36,296 nucleotides of DNA from Chromera velia (taxonomy: Eukaryota > Sar > Chromeraceae): NCBI GenBank assembly GCA_018398765.1, contig JAHBMJ010001067.1, positions 1-36,296 of the forward strand. The letters run 5' to 3'. Shown here in pieces: positions 15,691-26,500 of this stretch (positions are counted from its first letter, which is position 1; each line of letters starts with the position of its first letter). Under the pieces are notes generated by a model, which was not told where the DNA came from, ran no database searches, and worked only from the letters and a program-made list of their open reading frames with translations. The position numbers and the translations under genes are program-made.

Positions 15691-15844
15691 ATGAGAGAGC
15701 TCAAGTACCACGAGCAGAAGCTCCTGAAGCAGGTTGACTACGTCAACTGGAAGAAAGACCAAAACATCCGGGAGGTGAAGATCCTCAAGAGATACCACAT
15801 CCAGGACAGAGAGGACTACACAAAGTCAGTCAGTCAGTCAGTCA

Positions 15845-15878
<34 letters not shown>

Positions 15879-17682
15879 CTCTCTACCTGTCTGTCTGTCT
15901 GTCAGTCTGTTATGTGCATGAAGAAAAGAAGGGAGAAGAAGAAACATACTCTCTGTCTGTCTGTCTGTCTTGTCAGTGAGTGGGTGAGCGGGGGAGTCAG
16001 AAAATGAGTTAGTCGGTAGAAGGGTTCGAGGAGGAAGGAAAAGCAAACCCAAACGTCTTCAGTCTCGTTTATGCTGTTTGTATATTTCTTCTTTGGTGTG
16101 TCAAGGTCTTGGCCGGGCTGTTCCTTTTGCATTGCGAGTGTGAGGACAGGACGGGCATCTTTCGGGCGTCAAAGTCTCCAAGAAGCACCACCACAACGAA
16201 ATACACGCACTCAAAGAGTCCGGGCCCAATCCGCCGTCTCTTCTTCTGTCTCTCTCTCTCTCTCTCGCACTAGTATGAATGGTCTCCTCCATGAATCGCT
16301 AAGCGCTCGCCTTCTCAATCACTCACTGGGGTGAATGCGCTCTTCTTATCGGGTGCGTACAGGTACCAGAAACTGTGTAACCTGATCACGAGATTGACTG
16401 ACCACCTGAGAAAGCTTCCTCCAAACGACAAGGACAGAATCAAAATGACAGAAATGCTCCTGGACAAATTGTGGGTCCCCAGCTCCCTCAAATAAATCAT
16501 TTGACGTACTGCTTTCCGGATACATTCCATCTTTGCCTCCACCCCCTCTTCTGCTCCCTCCCTCTACTCTCTCCCTTCGAGACTACCAATGACATCTCTT
16601 CATTTCATTCCGGTTTGGTTCTCCGACCTTTGTTTGAATTGATTCCTTCATGCATCGATGATTTCCTTCATTCCATCAGTTGTTTGCCATGACACCTTGC
16701 CCTTCTTTTCTCTCTCCCTAGACAGGAAGGCATGCGAAGTGGTATACGTCTCCCCCCCCCCCCCCNNNCTCTCTCTCACACACACACCTCTTCCTACCTA
16801 CCTACCCCTGCACCTGTACCCGAATGAATACCCCAACGAACGAACGAACATTGATTGCTGCAGGAGTTCGATGGGCGTGATCCCTCTGAAGAAGTCTCTC
16901 GAGGAGACCGAGCGCCTGGCCGCCTCCGCCTTCTGCAGACGCCGTTTGGCGGTCATGCTGGTCAAACTCAAATTCTGTGAGGACATCAAGCAGGCCGTCA
17001 TGCTCGTCGAACAAGGCCGTCAGTCAGTCAGTCACCTCAATCAGGCAGTCAAAGGAAAAAAGGAAGACATCGAGGCCCCCTTACTTAATCCTGGTCTTAC
17101 TGCTGTATCCTCTGCGACTGCAAAGGCACCGAATCGTTTTGACCCACGAACTGCGCCTGAATCGTTCTTGGTCTGTTCATCACTCCTTGACGGTTGTGTT
17201 TTGCTCTCATGGTCGATCCTTGTTTTCACATGTTCTCCGGGTTTCTTTCTATCCGGTCTCACCGAGAAAGAGACGAAGCCTGACGAGAGGAGGGACCTGA
17301 TCCAGACAGCACCACATGTCTCTCAGCCAGGGAGGCGTCTCTCTTTCCTCCTGCTTCACTCATCACGCGCTTGAACGAAACCCCCGCTTTTTGTACTCAC
17401 TCTTTCTATGCGCACAAAAGAGACTGAGGTTCCCCGGCTCACTTGCTGCATTCCCAACTGCCTGAAAGATTGCTTATTCCACACTTTTCATCGTTTTTTT
17501 CTGTTGCCTTCCTTCCCTTCTCTGTCCTTTCCTCTGCACACACGCATGCATGCATGCAGACGTGAGGGTGGGGCCTGATATTATCAGCGACCCTGCAGTG
17601 CACGTGACGAGGTCAGCTGCATGGGGGGGGGTTGCCTCTGCCTCTGTGTGTGTGTGTGTGTGCGTGTGTGCGTGTGTGNNNN

Positions 17683-17714
<32 letters not shown>

Positions 17715-17953
17715 GCGTGCGTAGACGAAGAAACGCTGTCTGGTAAGGCGGCTGCCTCATCGCAGCACCCACGCACAGAAACGATGTTGCCTGCCTGCCT
17801 TTTGGCTCTCCCGCCGAACAACAGAACACCCCTCCAGCTCGATCAATCAGCCCTTCCTTCCCTTTCCTGAATGTGCTCCGACTTCTTTCTGTTTGCAGGA
17901 AGGTTCGGGAGTTCAACGAGCAGGCAGATGATTTTGAGCTGCAAGGGAATTAA
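15691..17953 (+). CDS. IMP3: IMP3, U3 small nucleolar ribonucleoprotein
   Basis: IMP3 is a nucleolar U3 snoRNP protein of the small-subunit processome that helps U3 pair with pre-rRNA for 18S processing. Exons: 15691-15824, 16363-16470, 16864-17018, 17560-17611, 17725-17742 (doubtful) and 17899-17953; total 522 nt, 173 residues plus TAA, all in phase. Visible family blocks: [20 protein letters not shown] at the start, [39 protein letters not shown] (the S4-type RNA-binding region) and the end [11 protein letters not shown]. The usual length is about 183. The shortfall is the conserved MEDFVTWVDSSKIKR block expected between VTR and KVREF. The intron there contains the N gap at 17679-17682, so an exon may be missing from the assembly. 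The 18-nt exon is phase-neutral and may be spurious. Introns 1 and 3 open with GTCAGTCAGTCAG. Confidence 0.93.
15825..15985 (+). repeat. GTCA/CTGT microsatellite and dispersed module at the IMP3 intron 1 donor
   Basis: The 5' splice site GTCAGT of IMP3 exon 1 is the first unit of a (GTCA)n run, which passes into (CTGT)n. The dispersed module follows at 15908-15960 (TGCATGAAGAAAAGAAGGGA, GAAGAAGAAACATA), then more CTGT. Sense orientation relative to IMP3. Confidence 0.9.
17645..17720. repeat. (GT)n microsatellite with NNNN gap
   Basis: A GT repeat interrupted by four N at 17679-17682, in an IMP3 intron. The gap is where a conserved IMP3 segment is missing. Confidence 0.9.
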
Positions 17954-18357
17954 ATCTGTAGCTTCATGCGGCTGAACAGAAGAAGATACAAGAAATACAA
18001 CAACAAATTATAAATGGTACAATGGTACAGGTATACTACTGCAAATAAGTGCAAATGTTTGTTCTAGAGTTACTGGAACTAAGGGAGTAACTGTATTCTA
18101 TTTTTATGTTTCCAAGATCCGAGTCCTCCGGAGTCCAGGCAGAACATGATGGCGTGTCAGTTTGAAAAAGAATGAAAATTGAATTGATTATAGATTTTGG
18201 ATGTATACGTACAACTTGAATTTAGTCGTAGAAAGAGAAAAAAAATGAGAAAATAGTGTGGTGAAACATAATTGAACATGATGTTACTATCTTAAAGTTA
18301 GCAGGTTAAGAATCTTATCAAGATTGTTACTTTAAAAAGTCTAAGTTCATAAAGTAA
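17954..18357. other. IMP3 3' flank, AT-rich, no gene seen
   Basis: AT-rich sequence after the IMP3 stop with no conserved frame on either strand. It ends at a short (ATC)n run at 18358-18385, which could be the microsatellite tail of a repeat in minus orientation. Confidence 0.45.
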
Positions 18358-18839
18358 TCATCATCATCATCATCATTCATCATCGCTATCGGCCCATAAA
18401 TGAGCGTCTAACGTTCGGCTGGTTCGATATGTAGCTGGACACACTGCTAGGGCGGTCCTCTCCCACGAAGGAAGATAACACAGGCAAGAACGGCTTTCCC
18501 GTGACGGCCACTCACTGAATTTCCGCGGCAAAGCAGAGTGGTCTTACATCCTCATACAGAATGCGTGGCTTTGTCCTCTTTCTGCCGAAATCTAGCTCAA
18601 TCAGAAGAAAGAAGAGCCAGAAAACCTTCATTCTGATAGGCTAGGTTAGGTTGCGCTCTTTCACCTTCATATCTCTCCCCAAAGCTCCTTCTAGCCTGCC
18701 TGTTTTGAGGCAGACGGTGGTAGAATAACGGAGACGGCTGAAGAGACGGGTAAAAACGGTAGCTTGGCTTGGCTTTATCCCCATTCCGGGAACCACTTCC
18801 CAAAAAGGGAGAAAACCTCATTCGTCTAACCTCGTTACC

Positions 18840-21800
18840 AGTGTTTCGCACTCAGCACGCGTGCGCATTAACTGCTTGTGCTATCCAACTGTAGGTCTCC
18901 CCCCCCCCCCACTGTCTGCTCCCAACTTATATGAGCAACCGGTGCCCTTGTCTTTCTGTGAACGGGAAAAGTTACTGCTGAAGGAATGGGAAACCACGTT
19001 GGCCGGCCCGACAAAAGAAATCAAGCGGAAGGATTTAGATGATCAACAGGGCAGGGAAAAAGTAAGACAAAAGAAAAAGGCCGAATGGTTTGATAATGAA
19101 TGCAAGGAAGCAGCGACACTTTGGAGGGAAGCAAGGAAGGCGTTGAACAAACTTATGCAATCATGTGAGAATGAGGGGAGAAGTGGAAGCAGCAGAGCAA
19201 ACGTGGTTGCCTTAAGACAGACAGTTGAGAGGCAAGCCCGTAGATGTCAGCGATTGCACAACAGGAAAAGAAAGGCGTACGAAAAGCTCTGTACAGAAAA
19301 GGTTGCACTCGAGTTGTCCTCTAACCCTTCAAAGGTCTGGTCATTGAGAAGAAAGCTGCAAAGAAGCAATAGAGAGAAAGCCCCTCCTGGTTCCCAGCCT
19401 TCAGTAAAGGACTTTTGCTGTCACTGGGCTTCCATCTTCGCTGACTCTCCCTCTGGCACGGAATCTGCACAAGAAAGTGCTCCCGCTTTCCCTCCTTCGC
19501 AGCCAGCCCCACCCGTTTTTAACTCTTCTTTATACCCTGGCGTTTTTTCGCAACTGCATACCCACTCTCATTGAGTTCCCTCTGGTATTCACTCTCCCCC
19601 TTTGCCCCCACCAATCCCTCCGTCTCGCCTTTATTTTTGTATAGAAGAAATAAGGAAAGTCCTCCGGTCCACAAAGGAAAAAAAGGCTGCAGGGTTGTTC
19701 GGACTCGCCCCCAACCACCTCTCCCTCTGCTTTCAATATTCGCCTCTTTCTCATGCTTTGTTATTTATCCATTTGAACTTAATTCACTTGACATCCGCTT
19801 GGCAAGATGAATGGAATATAATTAAAATCTGTCCGGTTCCAAAGGGGCCTCCTTCCCCCGACCCTGGTGAATGGCGTCCGATTCATGTTGTCTCACTCTT
19901 ACCAAAACTCTTTTCTTCACTCCTCTCTGCCCGTCTTACATCGCAAGTGAAGATTGACCATAGGCAGTTGGGTTTTCAGCAAGGGGTAGGAACAAGAGAA
20001 GCCATTGGAGCACTTACTGCGCTAATGCAAAAGGCAAAGAAACGAAAGAAACCCTTGTTAGCATACTTTGTAGACTTCAGCAAAGCCTTTGACTCCCTGC
20101 CCAGGGATGTTTTGTTTAAAGTTTTGCTGAAGCAAGGGGTGAGTGCAGTCGACGTCAAAATGATTCGGGCAATGTATACAAATATGTACGAAAGCATCAC
20201 TGGCAGCCCTTTTATATTCAAGGAAGAGAAAGGGGTGAAACAAGGGGATCCTCTCTCCCCTCTTCTCTTCTTGATTTTCATCAATGATCTGCATGAAAGA
20301 GTGAAGGATTCCGGTCGTGCAGAGGTTCTGCTTGGTGGGGTTGAGTGCGATAACTTTGGTTATACCGATGACCTTGTCCTCGTTGCTGAGAGCATGTATG
20401 ACCTGCAGGTCAGCTTGAATGAATTGAATTCTTTCTGTGAAGAGAGGGGGCTCACTGTTAATTTAAAAAAGACGAAAATCATGCGTCTGTCCGACTCTTA
20501 CCCTGCAATTGAAGGCAGGCTTATGTTTGGGAGAAAAGAAGTCGAGAGAGTGGGGTCGTATAAGTATCTGGGTGTTCTTTTGTTCAAAGGGGGAGACTTA
20601 AGGGAGGTAATAGAAGAGAGGCTTAGCATAGCGAGTAGACGGATGGGTTATGTAAAGAGCGTAGCACTCTCTTTAGGTCGCCTGCCCCCTGCAGCAAAAA
20701 TTTTGTGTTTATGCGCTTTCTGGTTGCCTGTTGCTCTATACGCGTTTGACTGTCTGCCTGTTCGCAAGTCAGACATGGATGCATTAGATGTCCTTCAGTT
20801 GTGCTTTGTCCGTTGGGCTTTGAATCTGTCTCTCTCTTCTTTCCGTGTACCTACTCTGTGTGCTGTCGGTCTACTTCCTGCACGTATGCATATGTCGATG
20901 AGACTTGCTGGGTATTTGACTAACTTAAAACATATTGACCTCAAGATGCCCGCGGGTGCCTGGTCGGCTTTAATGAATGGTGATTGTCCTTCCTCTATGA
21001 TGCACGCACAAAAATTGATTAGGTCGACCGGATTGGAAGAATTTGTGACTGTCAATCCAACCATTAGAAGAAGAAAGAAAGCCACCAAGGTTGACCATCT
21101 CCTTCTCTTAAGAGCAGTGATCAACCGGGAAGTTGATGAATGGATTGATGGTTGTCTAGAAAGGGCTGCTTCACGGGGGGCGGTTTTGTAGTTTGGCAGA
21201 GGCGTCAGACCGAATGTATTCCAAACGTCTTATCCTACTGCCCAACGTTCGTCTCTCCTCTTCCTTTCCTCTACTTTTCTTTCATCCCCTTCGTCCCCCC
21301 GTTTCGTTTCCCTCCCTCGCGCTGCGATCTGGTCCTCAGGCTCTTTTTTAGCCTTGCTATATATGTTGCTTAGTGGTCGCCCCCATGCACCGTACAGAGG
21401 GCTGGAAAACGCGGTTTGCCCTGCATACAGGGACAAAGCAGACGATCTACTGCACCGACTGACTGAATGTATAGAAACAAGAGCAGATCGAGAGGCTCTG
21501 AATGCAATTGTAACCGAAATTGAAGCCAAATTAGACAGAGCCCAAGAAAGAGAGAGAAAGTGGTTACTATCGAAAAACTCCACCCCTCTAACACACTCCA
21601 CGCAAAGCGAATTGTTGGCACGAATGAAGGTCATCCTGGCACTCAGACACTCAGTGTGCACCCATACCGGCCCTGTGACTCTTGCGAAACATCTGTCTGC
21701 GCCCTCCATCGTAAGACCTGCGATTCGATGCATGTGATGGTTACTTACTTCTCTTCCCGTCTCACCTTTTGAATGTTCTCTTTCTATCTCCTAAGTACAT

Positions 21801-22298
21801 CTCCCGTCCCCCCTCTCCACTGGTCTTCCTGTCTGCCTCTACTGCCTGAGAGTCTCTGTTGCAGTTGTCGCACTCCTCCCACAGAAGGGAAACGACATCA
21901 GTGATTTAGAAAGCATCTTCTAGATGCAGGGTGTTTAGAGTTGCGAGAATGAAGCCCCCTCCCATTGTATGATGCAGGTCTAGCAAAGGGGCAATAAAGC
22001 ATTGTCCTAGACTCATGCACTGCATGATGGCCTATAGACCGATTAATAATAATAACCCTTAAGGACTGGCGTTTATTCCCCAGTCAGGTTTGCGGAACTG
22101 CCAAAAACTGCTTCCTGTCTCCTTCTCCATCTTTCTCCATCTTCCTCTTCAAATGCAAGCGCTCTTTTCTTTCTGGCCAAAAGGTTTCAGAACGGCATCA
22201 TAAAGAAGTGAGACTTGCTTCCCCATCGAATGACGGATACCCATTGTTAAGCTAAACTGGTTGTTCCACGAGCAAGGTGATGATGATGATGATTGAGG
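18840..22298 (+). mobile_element. Non-LTR (LINE-type) retrotransposon, 5'-truncated
   Basis: A reverse transcriptase frame is followed by a non-coding 3' region that ends in (TGATGATGATGATGAT) at about 22280-22298, the short microsatellite tail seen on some LINE families. The apurinic endonuclease expected upstream of the RT is absent and the frame starts in the linker region, so the copy is 5'-truncated, as is usual for LINEs. I found no clear target-site duplication. The 5' boundary is uncertain; sequence from 18386 to 18840 may belong to another repeat. Confidence 0.85.
18861..21737 (+). pseudogene. LINE ORF2 remnant: linker, reverse transcriptase, C-terminal region
   Basis: One reading frame (frame 0) runs from about 18861 to a TGA at 21735-21737, broken only by a TGA at 19572-19574 and a TAG at 21189-21191, with no frameshift. 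Residue blocks: a basic linker with AEWFDNECKEAATLWREAR; the RT fingers with KKAAGLFGLAPNHLSL and WRPIHVVSLL; QLGFQQGVGTREA; motif A YFVDFSKAFDSLPRD; GVKQGDPLSPLLFLIFINDL; the catalytic GYTDDLVLVA (YTDD in place of YADD); GLTVNLKKTKIM; and YKYLGVLL. Downstream, CPAYRDKADDLLHRLTEC resembles the degenerate C-terminal Cys/His region of LINE ORF2. The catalytic aspartates are intact, but the two in-frame stops and missing endonuclease make it unlikely to be autonomous. Confidence 0.9.
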
Positions 22299-22830
22299 GT
22301 TAAATCCTAGATTTAGCAGAAGGCAAACTGTCTCTTGTAGTTGCTCTCAGGCCGTCTCCTCAGGGATCGACGGGAGTCGATGCAAAGCTGAGTCGATCTG
22401 TGGCAAGAGAATGCATCGTTGTACTAGAAAGGGCGATTTAGGGTAATTTAGGGCGATCTGTTACCAAAACGACCCCTAGGAGTACTTAGGAGATCCCAGG
22501 AGGATCAACTAGCTCTGAATTAGGCCTGAAGATTCATGTTGAAGTTTTATATAATAGTTAACAGCAGCCGTCTAGGCAGCCGTACCAGGGCTATACTAAT
22601 TAAGCTAACTATATACTAAGCCGTATGTATTTAAAGTTTTAGTCACACATAAAAAAGAAAATTTTTGAAAAACATTTATAATCTAGTTTATAATTTAATC
22701 TGGTTTAACTTGGTTTGGCTTAGATTTAGTCATGTTGTATATATGTTACTCTTCTTAGTTATGATAAGTTTTGAATTACTCGTGTGCCGATGTGTATACT
22801 GACGTATGGGGCCAAAAAAAATTCTGCTTA
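22299..22830. other. Intergenic, no gene seen
   Basis: Between the LINE tail and the inverted-repeat element. It contains a short internal duplication (GGGCGATTTAGGGTAATTTA near 22431) and AT-rich sequence. No conserved frame on either strand. Confidence 0.45.
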
Positions 22831-22833
22831 TCA

Positions 22834-23020
22834 CACCTGGTTAGATAAGGGGACCCAGTCTTAGGGGGAGGAGGGGGGGTCCATGGCAGATCGATTCACG
22901 CTTAAATGCGGCGGCGCCCATGGTTGGATAAGTATGACCCATGTGGTGGTATAATTTGGTAGTGCATGTGGGACCCATGGCCAGGGGGGGGGGGGTCAGT
23001 GAAGCTTATCCAACCAGGTG
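22834..23020. mobile_element. MITE-like inverted-repeat element
   Basis: CACCTGGTTAGATAAG at 22834-22849 is matched by its reverse complement at 23005-23020 with one mismatch (15 of 16). A third partial copy, TGGTTGGATAAG, lies at 22921-22932 in direct orientation. The roughly 190-bp interior has G-rich runs and no coding capacity. Terminal inverted repeats plus small size suggest a non-autonomous DNA transposon, but I see no clear target duplication. Confidence 0.45.
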
Positions 23021-23574
23021 GGTCAGCCCCTGTATCTAGCCCTATGTAGAACAATGTAGAACAGTAGAGGTCAGAAGGACTTACGGAAGAAAAGTCTGAT
23101 TGGCAGACTCAGAGGTGCTTAGAGGTACAGAGAGGAGTTCAGACTCTGCGGCCGAAAGGTGGCCCCAAAGGGGCCCCGTAACGGGCCCGGGCGCCGGGCG
23201 CCGGGCGGCGGCTTTCTCCGGGACCGCCCGCCCACGCGCGCCGCCGCTGCCGCCAAGCTGAATGAGGATGAATGAGGTGACAAGCTATGACAAGCTATAG
23301 GGCATGCAAGAAACCTTCTTCGAACTATTTCGGACATTTTCGGACTGCTTCTGCCATCTTCCACCAGCAAGAACGATCTCAGCTCAGCTGTGTGGATGCT
23401 GTTGTGTCATGTCGGTCTGCTTGCTGCCTTTCGTTTCAGAGCTTTGCGGCTGAATTGTACCTAACTGACCCGTAGGTCGCCTCCTGTGAGCCTACTGTCA
23501 GACTGAGCCAGGTCGATTGTCGACAAACCTTTGCTTTCTAGCCGACCAGATACAACTGAATACAGACTGTCAAG
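23021..23574. promoter_or_regulatory. 5' flank of the WW-domain gene with a GC-rich palindromic block
   Basis: The roughly 550 bp before the start codon should contain its promoter and 5' UTR. At about 23158-23240 it holds a very GC-rich block with nested palindromes (GGCCCCAAAGGGGCCC, GGGCCCGGGCGCCGGGCGCC). Regulatory function is inferred from position only. Confidence 0.4.
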
Positions 23575-26500
23575 ATGCTGCAAGGAACAGATTCCCCAGC
23601 TGCACAGGAGACTCAGGAACAAGTGGCTCCTGCAGCAGCTGCTACTGAAGAAAAACGTGAGTCGACTTCTCCATTCTTCGTTTTGTGTGTATCGGTAGGA
23701 TGACAGAACCCAAAGATCTGCCTCTTGTTTCTTCTCTTGATGCTCTAAACCATCCCCTGTGTTCCTATCTTTGTTCCTCTCCATTGTGTATGTATAGATG
23801 ATGACCAGAGGCAGAGCGTGTTCGCGTCTGTGGGCGGTTTCTTCTCTGACATGGGCAACAACCTCCAGAAGGGCATCGCCTCTGTGGCCGCTGGGTTCTC
23901 CAAGGAGCACCTGCCTGAGGGGTGGGAGTCCAAAACTGACGAGGAAGGCAAACACTACTTCCTGCACACTGCGGTCAGCTATATGCCTGTGAAGGAAGGA
24001 AGTGTCTGTCTGTGAGGGAATGAATGCGTTCTCTTTGGGGACGCGGTGATTCTTATTTTTATTCAGAACTCCATCGGGGTCAACCAGCCGTATGCGTCTC
24101 TAAAAGTTCTTTCTGGCTAACCCCCAAATCATCCAGAGTGCTGCAGCAAGAATACCTGGCTTCCTCAAGTCTTTCCGCTTCTCTGTGTGTTTGACTGCTT
24201 TTCTGCCTGCAGAGCGGCAAGAAGGTGTATGGTGACAAGATTGAAGAGGAGAGAGAGGACCCCGAGACAAAGGAGGTGTACTTGTACAATGTCCTTACTG
24301 AAGTCAGTGGTGTGCGTGTCTCTGGGAGTATGTGAGTGTGAGTGAGTGCGCATGTGCGTGCGTGCTGAAGCACGCAGAGTATCGTGAATCAGCGCCAGCC
24401 AAACACAACCTAAAGACGGGAAGTTTGCGGAATGAAATTGTGACCAGTGCTTCAGGAAGGAGACCTGACAGGCCGATGGTCATTCCAAGAACAGCAAGAC
24501 ACAAGAGAGGAGGGACGCTTTCGCCCTCTTCTTCCTTTTCAGCCTGCTCTCAGTGTCCGTTTTTCCTTTGCTTCCATTCTCTCTCCTCTATCCCGCTGTC
24601 ATAGCATTTATGTTCTGCGGAGACATTTTGACCCCTCTCTTCTCTCTCTGTTTTTTTGTTTCCGTGCATGGTTGCAGGAGAAGACGGTGGTGAAGAAAGG
24701 TGAGCCTGTCCGGTGGAATGCCGACATTCTTTCTGTATGTTTTTTTGTCCCTCTCTCTCTCTCTCTTTTTTTTTTCCCTCTCTCCGTGCGGGAATGCGTC
24801 CATTTCGCGAAGGAAGAGACAATGGAGGAAACCTGACAGATAGTGTTTCTGCCTCTCTATTTGCCTGCCAGCCGATGCTCTTCTCCCCCTCTCCTCAAAG
24901 CCATAACAACAGTAGCAGTACAGCAAGGAGAGACGGAAGGGATGGGAGGAGGCAGGAAAGAGCAGCTTGCACCGACACCCCGTCTCTTTCTCCCCTTTCC
25001 GCCCTCCTCCCCCCCCCTCTGCAGGAACGAACCCTGTGGAGGACATGGGCAAGGCGGCGGGTAACATGGCAAACAAGGTGGGCTTTCTTTTTGTGTGGGT
25101 TTTCTTTGAAATATGCCTTGCGGAGAATTTTCCTTTTGATGCGTGTTAGGCTCTTTGCACTGTCTGGTTGTTTGCCCTTAATTTCTCTGCCTGGCTTTTG
25201 CTGGCGGCGTAGGGCCTCTAGTCTTTTTGCGCGAATTTATCCTGGAGGGCCGATGCGCGTAGTTTTTTTGTGGGGGGAGAGTGTTTGGCACAAAGTGAGG
25301 CCTTCGTGACCATTCCTTGAGGGAATGAATGGAGGGAGGAAGGTATGAAGAAGGAAAAGAAGGAAGAAAGAGAGAAGGAAGGAAGAGAGAAGGAAGGAAG
25401 GAAAGAAGGGTGAAGGAAAAAAGAAAGGGAGAAAGGAAAGAAGGCAGGAAGGAAGGAAGGAAGCAAGGAAGGAAGGAAAGAAAGAAGGAAAGAAGGAAGG
25501 AAGGAAGGGAGGGAGGGAGGGAGGGAGAAAGGAAGGAGGGGAGAAGGAAAGAAGAAAGGGAGGAAGGAAAGAAGAAAGGGAGGAAGGAAAGAAGGAAGGA
25601 AGGAACGAAGGAAGGAAGGAAGGAAGGAAGAAAGGAAGGAGGGGAGAAGGAAAGAAGAAAGGGAGGAAGGAAAGAAGAAAGGGAGGAAGGAAAGAAGGAA
25701 GGAAGGAAGGAAGGAAGAAAGGGAGGAAGGAAAGAAGAAAGGGAGGAAGGAAGGAAGGAAGGAAGGAAGGGAGGACGGACAGGAGGAAGGTGTCCTTGGA
25801 GAGTGAAGCAGGATCCCCCCCACGCGACCGTTCGTTGGTTGATTCATCGCTGAGACCGCCTGTGTTTTCGCTCACAAAGAGAAGAGAAGAGAAGTGCAAG
25901 TGCCGGTATTGAAAACTGCACATTGAGCTGGGTTGGGTAGTCTGTTGTGAGGGGACGGATTTTGCTTCTGTGGTCGCTGTCAGCCAGTCAGAGAGTCTAT
26001 TGTTGTTTACCTCCTCCGATGATCTTCTCTTCCACTCAAAAAAAAAAAAAACAATGTATTGTTGTTTACCTCCTCCGAAAGCGTTTCCCTCCCTCTCACC
26101 AAAATCGTGGCTCAATGACTGCCCTCCTTTCTGGCGCCGCTTTTCCCCCGAATGAATATCACTCACTATGTATGTGTAGATGCATGTGTGTTCATTCATG
26201 TGTGGATAGATGATGGATGGATGTGTGTGTGTGCGTGTGCGTGAGTGTGTGTGTGTGTGTGTGTGCGTGAGTGTGTGTGTGCGTGTGCGTGTGCGTGTGC
26301 GTGAGTGTGTGTGTGTGCGCGCGCGCAGATTGGTGGCATGATCACGGGACTCTGGGGAGGCGGGAAGAAGGAGGAGACGGTTGCTGAGGGGGAGGGAGGA
26401 GAGAAGAAAGAAGGAAAGGAGACGGAGACGAAGGACAACAAGGAGGGCACTGATGGAAAAGGTCAGTCAGTCAGTTAGTGGGGCTGCCTTCTCTTTGTTT

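Noticed and set aside
25237-26199. A minus-strand frame of about 320 codons
   Set aside because: Most of it is Phe/Leu/Pro/Ser translation of the (GGAA)n tract in an intron of the WW-domain gene.
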